From the NCBI GenBank assembly GCA_025403435.1, contig CM046345.1, positions 10,978,235 to 11,042,234 on the forward strand: DNA of 64,000 bases, read 5' to 3'. Positions 54,508 through 64,000 of this stretch are shown one piece after another. The notes beneath the pieces were generated by a model. It saw nothing but the letters and a program-made list of their open reading frames with translations. It was not told the DNA's origin and did no database searches. The DNA comes from Artocarpus heterophyllus (lineage: Eukaryota > Streptophyta > Magnoliopsida > Rosales > Moraceae). Both the position numbers and the translations under genes were made by a program. Positions within the stretch are counted from its first letter, which is position 1. The number at the start of each line of letters is the position of its first letter.

Positions 54508-57500
54508 TGTGACAACCCGCCTTTTCTGGCAGTCACTTTACTTTCTTAAACATCGTTTCATAAATAGTAATCTTACTTACTTAGTAAGAAAAATACTGAA
54601 ATAATTTTAATTTAATTTTTAAACATTCTTTAAAAGTTCTTTAAAACCGATGCGACATCTGTCGTATTTCAAGTTAAGACCTCACTCAACACTTGCCCTT
54701 AAAATCATTTCAAATCGTTTCTTAAAACTTAATAAGAAACATTTATTAAATCATAGCTTAAAACTTTACTTTATAATTACATAAAATAGTTCGTAAACTA
54801 TATCTTAAAACTTTGAATATAATTCTTAGAACTCTGATTTCCTTAAAACTTCGCAAACACAACATTAAACAATGGAAAACCTTTTCTTTACGTAGCGGAA
54901 GCAAACAGTGATGGTATCCATACCCAAATCTTTGCATCTATCCTCCGCAGCACCCAGCTCTTTTAACGGGTCATACTAATCACCAATAAATTACCTACAA
55001 CATGAAGAAACTTTTAATGAGCTTTTGCTCAGTAAGTTCAAACATATTCTCACAAATCATTTAATCATGCTTTAAAACTTTTCTCATAAAAACCTTCATC
55101 TTGAAACATTTTACACAAACATTTTCCATAAACATTTCTATAAACATTTTTCATAAAACATTTTTGAAACGTTTTGCATAAACGTTTTTCGTAAAATATT
55201 TCTTGAACGTTTTTCTTAAAACGTCGTTCATAAACCTTTTCTTGAAAATATGAAAATGTTTTTCATAAATATTTATCATAAAATATTTCTCTGAATGTTT
55301 TCCATAACATAACATATAAATATTTCATAAAAAGGAATTCAGGCAAAATCAGAATGCATAATTCCATTTATGCTCAATTAGGAACTTTCATTTATGAATG
55401 TCTTATAAACGTTCTTTTCTTACTTTAACTTTCTATCTTCGTTCCTTAACTTTTCTTATCTTACTTTAACTTTCTTTCCTTATTCCTTATCTTACCTTCA
55501 TTTTCCTTACTTTACTTTAGTGTTCGTACCAACTCATTAATCATGAGATCATAACGCATGATGCTTCCCTTGTGGAAGACTTGAGACCATCAAACATTGA
55601 GGTCTTGTACCTCACATCTAGGAGGTCAAACTTTAATTTTACTTTCATTACCTCATAACAAAGAGGCTGGTAAGACACTTTTCTTTTATCTTTACGTTAC
55701 CTTCTTATTAACTTTAGTGAGCATTCCACATGCAATCACATCATATGCAAACACACTTGCAATTCATAGCTTGTACTATAAAACCTATTGCATAACAAAT
55801 GCAACATATTGCTTAATAAATACATCATAAAACGTAAACACATTTTACAAATCATAACTTGTATTCTAACACTTATTGCATAACAAATGCAACATATAAC
55901 GAAATCACATTTTACAAATTATAACTTTTATTCTAAAATTTATTGCACAACAAATGCAACTTATTGCATAACAAATGCATCATGAAACTTATAACTTAAA
56001 CTATAAAACATTATGCATTGTCATAATGCAAAACATACTTTAAATACTTTGAAAATCATAACTTAAACTTTAAAAAAAAAACGTTATGCATATCAATATG
56101 CAAATAGACTTTAAACATAACAATTGTAAATTTATTGCAAATCTTTTTCTTGAACTTTAAACTTTTTGCATAATAAATGCAAATACACTTTAAAAACAAC
56201 TTACTTAACAATTGCAAACACATTTGTAAACATATAAATAAGCATTTAAAAATCATTTACTTCATGCTATAGGTGAGATTTGAAACTTACCTGAACTATG
56301 CTCTAGCGTTATCTATTTCGTTCCTTTTCCTTCCATTAGTCGGCCTCTGTGTCCTGATTAAACGACAGCCGACTTATTAGTTAACTTTCCTTATTATCAA
56401 TCCACTCGATTAATAAAAAAACGTAAACATTAACCATTCTTTCCTTTTAACTTGACTAGTATACTTTTGTTTACCGTTGTCTTTACTTAACCTTATAAAC
56501 CATCGGTTTACCTTTCCTTTGCTTAGCGTTGTAACCCACTAGGGTTACTTTTTCTTTTAACCTCGTAACCCATCAATTTACCTCTCGTTTACTTAAACAT
56601 CCCTTATTAAATCTCTGGTCTCACATGACATTTACGTTACTTAACGTATTACAAAATATTTTCCGTCTAATAACATTATGCTAAATCAGAGTGTTCGACT
56701 CCGTTCTAGCCGTTTCTTTAATAATGACGATTTTACCCTTAACGGGCTTTTCATCAACCTTGTAACGTTATAAAACCCATTCTCACATAAAACATTGTAA
56801 CAATCACTGATTATGCATTTTCATAAATTTTTATGAAAGCATCTAAAATAATTTATTTTAAAACGGTTCATACTATAGGCGAGATTCCTACTTACTTGGA
56901 CTCCAAGCTAAGCAGGTCCAGTTGTACCTTGCTGTATCTACAGTATGCGAAGCATCCTCTGTAGTGCTCCTCGAGCGACAATGAATGGCTAAGAATGCTT
57001 CCTGGAGATCATACGTTACTAGAACTGTCATTCTGGACTCCGTTACTACTGTTTAAATCGCCTCGATCTGCGTATAATTGGTACCAGATGATTTTCACTG
57101 GAGTGCAATTAGCTTGAACGGAGGTCACCGTCGCGTTCAAAGTATCGAAATGAGTCAGGAGGCGGTCTCAGATCGTCGATCAGAGGCTGGATCACAAAAT
57201 CCCAAAGTCGTTGTTGACTGACCGTTGACCGACGTTGATCGGTCGTTGACCGAGTTTGACCAGCGTTGACCGACGTTAATCGGGCACCGTTGGTGGCTGG
57301 GCTCGGGTCTACCCCCTCAAAATCGACCCTTTTGAGTCCAATGACGGTGTCAATTTTGCCTAATTCTGCCTCTAACATAGCAGGTCAGAGCTCGACATTG
57401 ATGGCAAAAATGGAGACTTCGATCATGGCTTTACGGCGATGGAAACCTGAAATTGGCTGAGGGCTTTTGCTACCCATCCTCCTATGAGCATTTCCCCTCA

Positions 57501-58289
57501 TCCAATTTGAAGCAACGCGGCTGGGAAGGGCAAGGACGGAGGCTCCCGCGGCGGTTGACGACAGCGTTGGCCGTTCTCCAACAAAATGAGCTCCTTTAGT
57601 GCAATTGATCGAGGGGTTTTATTTCCCTTGATCCTCTAAATCCATTGGGAGGGGTGGTGTCAACCACCTTCTCCGGCAAGGCGTAGTTCCACCTTGGTGT
57701 GGCGACGCACGGTGGCGGTAGGCGGGCGGAGCAATACGGCGGTTGTTGAGCTGCCACTAAGGGTGGGTTTTGTTCCTCTCATCACGGTGGTCGTGTAGGA
57801 AAGAATCACGTCGATCGGATGTCGGACGACAAAGATATCTCGCCGAAAAGTTTGGGTTTCACCGCCACTTTAGCATGTGGCCTCCTCCGGCGGTGTTTTG
57901 GGTGACACGACACCTCGTTGAACTCAACTCGATGAGAGCTTTCCATTGGTGCAGGAGGTGTCGAAAGCAAACGATGGACTCTTGGACTGATTTTTGAGGA
58001 GAGAGAGAGAAAATCTAGAGAGAGAAAGTAGAGAGAGCTGATTTCTTTTTATCTGATTTTCTTTTTTTTTCTTTTCTTTTATGCACTTTTATAAAAAAAA
58101 AATTGTGGTCCACACAGTCCAATTCTGTACTACATGACCTTAAACAATCCATTTCTTACATTGTATTGCTCTAATACAGTATAATTTTCTATATTATTAT
58201 ACAATATTTTTCTTTAAACTGTATTTTTCATCTTAATATAATCCTTAACTTAATGCATTTTTAATGCATTAGAAATCTCGGGTGTTACA
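54508..58289 (+). mobile_element. Solo LTR, 3,782 bp, nested in the gypsy element
   Basis: Begins TGTGACAACCCGCC, ends TCTCGGGTGTTACA, flanked by near-matching 5-bp sequences CATTC (54,503-54,507) and CGTTC (58,290-58,294). It is related, in inverted orientation, to the repeat ending at 37,561. The right third (57,060-57,990) is GC-rich with open frames lacking known domains, and carries a W-box array at 57,214-57,271. No gag or pol. Confidence 0.8.
57214..57271 (+). promoter_or_regulatory. Array of five W-box cores in the solo LTR
   Basis: TTGACT at 57,214 and TTGACC at 57,225, 57,246, 57,256 and 57,266, all on the plus strand within 58 bp. The spacing of about 10-21 bp suggests a small local amplification around GTTGACCGACG. 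WRKY binding is inferred from the motif. Confidence 0.6.
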
Positions 58290-60116
58290 CGTTCAGTGCC
58301 TTCTTTTCGCTCTGGCTTATGAGCAAAACACCCAATGAGATACTATCTTTTGTTCACATTTACACTATCAATATGAAGGTGTGCAACCTCATTATTGACA
58401 GCAGAATTAGTGACAATATTGTGCCCACTCCCTTGTCAAAATCCTTAAGGCTTAGCACCGAGAAGCATGCCTATACATAAAAGATTGGTTGGCTTAAAAA
58501 AGGTGTTGCTACTAAGGTTGAAGAGGTCTGCAAAGTGCCATTTTTTATTGGGAAGAATTACTTTGATGAGATTCTTTGTGCGATTATTCATATGAATGCT
58601 TGTCACATCTTTCTTCAGATGCCTTGGCAATTTGATGCCAATGTCGGTGATCATGATAAAGATAACTCTAACCACTTTGTCTAGAAAGTGAAAAAGATTA
58701 CCCTTGTGCCATTGTCTTCGTCTCATGCCACAGCCACTATTTTGCTCACTATGCCTGGGAAAACCTTTTGCAAATATGTGGAAGAGAGCTCATGTGTCTT
58801 TACTCTTTTGGCTAAGGAACCCGACCGTCCCCACACAGTCACTAATCTGGTTATTAAAGACCTGTTGGATAACTTTGAAGACCTTTCCTTGAAAGATCTT
58901 CCTACTGAACTGGGCTAAGTGCAACAATCATTAACTTGCCAATGATTATACCATTCATCAAGTCCTTCTTTTTAGCGACCATCAACTCTGTCTTCCTAAC
59001 ACTTTTCTTCAAGCACATCTTATATGAGAGCTTTATACAGGCAGTCTGGCAGGCCACTTTGGGCATGATAAGACCTATTTACTCATGGCTGATCGATTAT
59101 ATTGCCCCCATATGCGATGGGATGTTCAACGCTTTCTGCAGCAATGTGTTGTGTGCCAAGCCGCCATAAAACATCAGCTTATACATGCCTTTGCTATTCA
59201 CAAGAATATTTGGGAAGACGTTAGCATGGATTTCATCCTAGGGCTCTACAAGACTCCTCAGCCTTTTGATTTGGTGATGGTCCTTGTTGATCGCTCTCCA
59301 AAATGGCATACTTCATCCTATCCAAGAGACCACCGACACATGTAATGTTGCTCTTCTCTTTTTTGAGAAGTAGTAAAACTCCATGGTGTTCCTTGGTTTA
59401 TTACTTCAGACGATGATGTGAAGTTCCTTAGTCGTTTGGTAAGAACTTTGGCACCGCCTTGACACCTCCCTCAAGTTTAGTAGCATTTGCCACCCACAGA
59501 TCAACGGCTAGACTGAAGTTATGAATTGAACCCTTTGTAAAATGCTTCACTGCTTAGCCAATGATAAGTTGAAGTAGTTGGGTAGTGTCCTCCCATAGGC
59601 TAAATTTGCATACAATGCTACAACCAACCACTCTCCTTGTTTTTTGCGCCTTCACCATCATTTATGCTAAGGTTCCTTACTTCACCATTGACCTTGCATG
59701 CCTCCTTTCCCCTTCAAAGCAAATCCGCTGAGGAACTTGTTGTATAAGTGGTCTAGACTTGTTTGGACGTTGCTGATAGTCTTGCCACCACTAACTCCAC
59801 TTACAAGGCTACTGTAGATGCCCATGGTCATGGCAAGGTCTGTGACGTTGGTGACCTCGTGATTGTCCATTTATGCCATGAGTGTTTTTCTACTGGTCAA
59901 TACCACAAGCTTGTTTATCAGCCCTTGAAGTCTGCAACGTGTCAATTATAATGCCTATGTGGTCAATCTCCCTCCTTCCCTTCAGATTTTTCCCACTTTC
60001 AATGTGGCTGATCTAGCCGCCCCTCATCCTTGTCGATGCCACTCCACCACCACCCATCTTTACCGCTTCCCCCAGCTCTGATTTAGGGTCGAATCCTTTC
60101 CAAGGAGAGGACAAAT

Positions 60117-60445
60117 TGATGTATATCCCAACAACTTATTTCAACTTATTTCTATTTTAGTTTTACTGTCATTTATTTGGTAATTGTTGCTGTTTGACTT
60201 GATTTGTAATAAGCATACATTTTAGCTATTTTATCTATTGTTTTTATACTTGTACGAGACTTTCTTTAATTAGTCAATTGCAATGCTGTGAGAGGTCAGA
60301 TCTGGTTTTGTTTCTGAATTCTCTCTCTTGAGCTTATCTTGTAATCGTTTTTCAATAATCAAAGAAGAGGAGCAAGGTTCGTTAATCCTTAACTTTGTAT
60401 CCTTTTGTTGGCTAAATTCTTGTTCTTTCTAGATTGACTCCGTCA
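60117..60445 (+). repeat. 3' LTR of the gypsy element
   Basis: 329 bp, pairs with 52,590-52,904. It is followed by the CAATA target duplication. Confidence 0.92.
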
Positions 60446-60450
60446 CAATA

Positions 60451-62102
60451 AGAAGCAAACTGATCAAATCATGATTTCTAGAAGTTACTAAATTCAAGCA
60501 CCTTAAAATTTATTTCATAGAAATAATGAGCAGATATAAGAAGTTAGTATTCAAAAATATCGTCAAAACTAAAGATGAAAATAGAGAAAAAAGAAATATG
60601 ATGCCTTGAAAGGGTCAGCGATGGCATGACAGATGAGAATGAGAGATAACAAAGAATGGGGGAGGCTAGGAATTTAATTGATGACATTAGTATTAGGGGG
60701 TGGGGGGAGGGGGAGAAATAGAGAGGGAAAGTGAGAGGAGAGAGAAAAGAGAGAGAAGGAGGGGAGAGAAAAAAGAAAAGATATTTGCTTGAAATGGCGG
60801 CAAGTTGTTGTCATTTTTTTCTTTTGGTATAGATTAGAATAGCAGCATGTATAGTATCCTTTTTTGTTTGTTTGAGTAATTTGCCTTATTGATCCCTTAA
60901 CTCTTTAATAGATAATACTTTGGTCTTTTTTCTTCTTTTTTTTTTTATAAAATGATTCATAAACTCTTAAAACCTTAACAATCAAGCCATTTTTATCCAT
61001 TTCTATTAAGTTTTTAATAAAGTTGATCATATGCAATCCATGTGAGCCAACATATGAATGTATTTTGGTAAAACAACGATAAATTTTATTTTCTTTGCTA
61101 TTGAACAATTTTTATTTCACAAATTTAGATTTGGGTAAACATTATATACAAAAAAGCTAAACCCGCTTTTTAGCCAAAAAAAAAAAAAAAAACTAAACCC
61201 ATTGTATTTGCTAGATATGAGTTAAATTAGTGATTGTTAGGGTTAAACACGAATTTCTCTTTCTCTTTTGATTCCTATAGGTCTCCACGAGAAACCCCAT
61301 CATTAGTTTTTGCAAGAAATAAAAAAAGATATTATCATTTTATACTTTATGTTTTAAAGAAACATTACATTAGTAGCTTATTGTTTTAAAAAATAAAATA
61401 TTATCTTATAGTTTTCAGAAATATAATTTTGGAACCATAAGTTTGTTTTTTGATGTGAAATTTCTATTTTACCTCTTTATTAATGAATCTGAAATTAATT
61501 TTGTAAATCTATAATAGAAATCAAAACATAAAATTAAACAAAAACTTATCAAAGAAAACCATTATGTGGCCTCATATATTTATTTTTTTGGTATTGTTTG
61601 TATTTATTTTCATAAAATGATTGGGGTTCATTAATGAAAGGGTAAGTTAGAAATTTCATGTCATAAAACATGAACTCAAGGAATCAAAATGTTATAAAAA
61701 ATTACTGAATACTATTTTGATATTTTCAAATAACATAGTACTAATATGATATTTTTTTAAAATTACAGGTATTAAAATGATAATAATTCAAAAAAAAGAA
61801 AAGAAAAGCCAATGACTGTCGTTTCAAGTTGAAAAGCGCCACATACGACTATACGTTTAGGATGGGGGTGCAATATAACATGCATAATCTTCCCGTCATA
61901 CCATACCCTCTCTGTATTTGTTTACGGGAGATACGTTGGGATTTGTTTGTAACAAAATACAGTAACAGACCCTTCTCTTCTTCTTCTTTCCGAATTCAGG
62001 CACATAACTCAGCGCAACCCAACAGTCACTCTTCCCCAAATCCCTAATCCCCATTTCCTCTCCAATTCTCCTCCATCGTTAGGGTTTCCTACTCCACAGA
62101 AA
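60451..62102. other. Intergenic, promoter side of the YLPM1-like gene
   Basis: AT-rich spacer with purine-rich low-complexity DNA (60,690-60,780). The last 150 bp before the start codon are pyrimidine-rich (CTTCTTCTTCTTTC near 61,980), suiting a 5' leader. No further gene seen. Confidence 0.45.
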
Positions 62103-64000
62103 ATGGACTACCAACAACAACCGCCATGGCTTCCGAGACCTCCGATCCAAACCCACATCCGCCCCACTTGCTCCTTCCCCCACTTCCCCTTCTGTCCTCC
62201 TCCTCCTCCTCCTCCGCCTCACCCCCTTCAACCAAACCCCAGCCTTCGATCCCTATCGGCCCCCCGCGGCCGCTCACTGTCCGATTGTCGGAAACCCTAG
62301 GCCGCCGCCGCCGCCGTTGCCGTACGGACACTTCGCGTACGGAGACGGATTCCCACCGGAATCGCACGAGTTCGGTGACGGCTATAGGAGCTACAAGAGG
62401 CCTAGGGTTGATGATGATCTCGGTTTGGTTTTGGGTTTGTCGGACGATGAACGGAGATTGAAGCTGATTCGGGAACACGGCGGCGCGTCGTCTCAGGGCA
62501 AGAGGAATGGATTCAATTATGATGCGAATCACGGGAATCCAAGTTTGTTCCGTCAGTTAGAGAGTAATGGAGCTGAGAGAACTGGGAATCAGAGTTATTT
62601 ACCCGCAAATCAGCTTCCACAACATCATGGAATGCAAAGTGCCAATCTTGGAAGGATGGACCACAATCCTATGCACGCTTCTTCTCCGTTTTACGGTGTG
62701 CATCCTCCTCTTCCAGCTTCTCCGCCGCCTCCTCTTCCTATGGAGTCGCCATTGCAGCCAGGAAGGCCGCCATCTTTGTTTCCTGTTCTTGTTAGTTCAT
62801 CTGCAATGTCGTCTTCGTCTTGTCCTTCGCCAATTCCCGATGGGCAATCCTCGGCTCAGCCTTATTTCCATAGTAAGCACTTAAAGCATACTTCTACTGA
62901 CTTTGCAACGCAGGTATAATAAGACTGCTTTCTTTCATGCTTTTCTTTTAGTTTGTCAGTCACGCAATTGGGAAAAAAAAAAAAGAAGTGTTTTATTGTC
63001 GTTTATTAGTTTTTCTACGGAGGAATTTGTTAAGTCCGATGTTGTTTGTTCCAAGGAATCGCAGGCCATTTATGGGACGTTGCCAAAACAGTACGTGGGA
63101 GAGGACCGATCTTTTCTGGCGAAACATACTTCTTCGGATAAGGCAACAATCATTGACGCTTGCCAATTGTTTAAGCAGTCACACCGAGCTACTCACCCTG
63201 ATCATTTTGTGATAATTCTTAGAGGACTTCCGGGTATAAATTTTGTTATTTCACGTTTGCTTGCTTGATGCTTTTTACTGGACTGATAATCTCATAATTT
63301 AGCTGACGAGAAAACTTTAGAAGGCTATTCCTCTTTGAGCTGTATTATAGCAGTGCGACTTACTCTTTATTGTTTTGTTTATTTATCTTTTGTCACTAGT
63401 TCGTTTCCATTTATTGTGCTGCTTCCAGCTATTTGTTAAGGGTGACTTTGTTAACTGTAAAAAAGTAAACAAGCTATTATAACTGTTTATATAGGTGTAA
63501 TCATGTGTCCGTAAAAGCAACGGATCTTGTCATGTCTGTGTAAAAGTTGTTGAATTTGTTACCTTACTATGAAATCAGCCGAAGTTTTGTTTTGCACTAT
63601 GAGGTAGTGGAAAGAGCTACTTAGCAAAGATGTTGCGCGACATAGAGGTTGAAAATGGTGGTGCTGCTCCGCGAATCCATTCTATGGATGATTATTTCAT
63701 CATAGAAGTTGAAAAGGCTACTTCTTTTGGTCATTTCTGCTTGATCTCCCAATATTTCCTGTGGATCTTTGTGAAATATTCTCTATTATTCCCAGTATGC
63801 TGTTCTTCTCATTCTGGAGAATTTAATGCTTCAGATATTTGAATAACTATACCCTATGATCCTAAAGGTCGAGGAAGGTGATGTTACAAAAACTTTGGGT
63901 TCTGTCAGAGGCAAGAAGCCGGTGATGAAGAAAGTGATGGAGTATTGCTATGAACCAGAAATGGAGGAGGTAATGAAAGTCCGGACAGAAAGAAAAAAAG
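62103..64000 (+). CDS. YLPM1-like nuclear P-loop protein, 5' part; apparent frameshift in exon 1
   Basis: Exon 1 (62,103-62,913) starts MDYQQQPPWLPRPP and continues SFPHFPFCPPPPPPP, then must shift frame near a C5 run at 62,222-62,226 to read FNQTPAFDPYRPP, PYGHFAYGDGFPPE and the Pro-rich region to TDFATQ. Exon 2 (63,023-63,233) and exon 3 (from 63,604) encode DHFVIILRGLPG and SGKSYLAKMLRD, a Walker A motif GLPGSGKS, then APRIHSMDDYF. Exon 4 (63,868-63,969) encodes VEEGDVTK to YEPEMEE; the gene continues beyond the window. Vertebrate YLPM1 (ZAP3) is a nuclear protein with a polynucleotide-kinase-like P-loop domain; the plant role is not well defined. The exon 3 donor is ambiguous: GC donor at 63,717 (keeps EVEK) or GT donor inside GAA|GTTGAA (63,708). 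Confidence 0.85.

Larger units (their letters stand above)
53000..59950 (+). pseudogene. Gypsy gag-pol remnants
   Basis: Gag traces lie before 54,400 with a CCHC knuckle interrupted by a stop. After the nested LTR, 58,390-58,690 resembles a retropepsin region (LIIDSRISDNIVPTPLSKSL, where the usual motif is DSG). Integrase follows at 59,048-59,345: zinc-binding GHFGHDKTY...QQCVVCQAA, then DVSMDFILGL and VLVDRSPKW. Chromodomain-like debris runs to about 59,950. Many stops and frameshifts. Only about 100 bp separates protease-side from integrase-side sequence, so the RT-RNase H segment was deleted. Confidence 0.75.
52590..60445 (+). mobile_element. Decayed Ty3/gypsy retrotransposon, with nested solo LTR
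   Basis: Short LTRs at both ends (52,590-52,904 and 60,117-60,445) begin TGATG and end GTCA, flanked by a perfect 5-bp duplication CAATA (52,585-52,589 and 60,446-60,450). A primer-binding site TTGGTATCAAAGCTCAG follows the left LTR and a purine tract (AAGGAGAGGACAAAT) precedes the right one. Internal remnants in order are Gag with a CCHC knuckle (CFRCN...NECP near 54,330), protease-like sequence (58,390-58,690) and integrase (59,048-59,345). RT and RNase H are missing. A 3.8 kb solo LTR is inserted at 54,508-58,289. Confidence 0.9.

Noticed and set aside
57100..58000. Open frames in the GC-rich part of the nested LTR
   Set aside because: No domain or splice structure; inside a solo LTR with defined ends.

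Overview
The window is nuclear DNA from a flowering plant, almost certainly a eudicot. It is AT-rich, its genes have many short exons with GT-AG (and a few GC-AG) introns, and retrotransposons, MITEs and SINEs fill most of the remaining space. The gene content (isochorismate synthase with a plastid transit peptide, plant-type P5C dehydrogenase, RTM2-like small-HSP proteins) is plant-specific. I cannot name the species; transposon load and intron sizes would suit a woody perennial, but that is only an impression.

Left part (1-11,100): two tandem RTM2-like genes on the minus strand. The left copy (1-6,434, running off the window) is a pseudogene with several stops. It is split by a 2.8 kb solo LTR that itself carries a hAT-type MITE, and its intron holds a large foldback element. 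The right copy (9,799-11,084) is better preserved but has an in-frame stop between the alpha-crystallin-like domain and the charged-repeat/membrane-anchor tail. Between them lies a 677 bp solo LTR.

Middle (15,671-37,561): a 15-exon isochorismate synthase gene on the minus strand (salicylate/phylloquinone branch point), with several foldback MITEs in its introns. Its promoter side is bounded by a complete but inactivated 6.8 kb Ty1/copia element (24,030-30,867, target duplication AGTGA) whose leader carries a dense W-box cluster. Beyond it are exon-like fragments of an unrecognised minus-strand gene, apparently cut off by a large LTR-type repeat ending at 37,561.

Right part: an intact 16-exon P5C dehydrogenase (ALDH12) gene on the plus strand (40,408-46,360), an intact 8-exon short tRNase Z gene on the minus strand (47,981-50,900), a decayed Ty3/gypsy element (52,590-60,445, target duplication CAATA) containing a nested 3.8 kb solo LTR, and the 5' half of a YLPM1-like P-loop protein gene (from 62,103) with an apparent single-base frameshift in exon 1.

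The four housekeeping/stress genes are independent transcription units; I see no evidence that they form a cluster pathway. No previously undescribed system is evident. The most interesting signals are the W-box arrays carried by two unrelated retroelements, one upstream of the salicylate gene, and the unusual sequence features of the isochorismate synthase itself. Exon boundaries were derived by hand from reading frame, splice sites and family similarity, without any database search.
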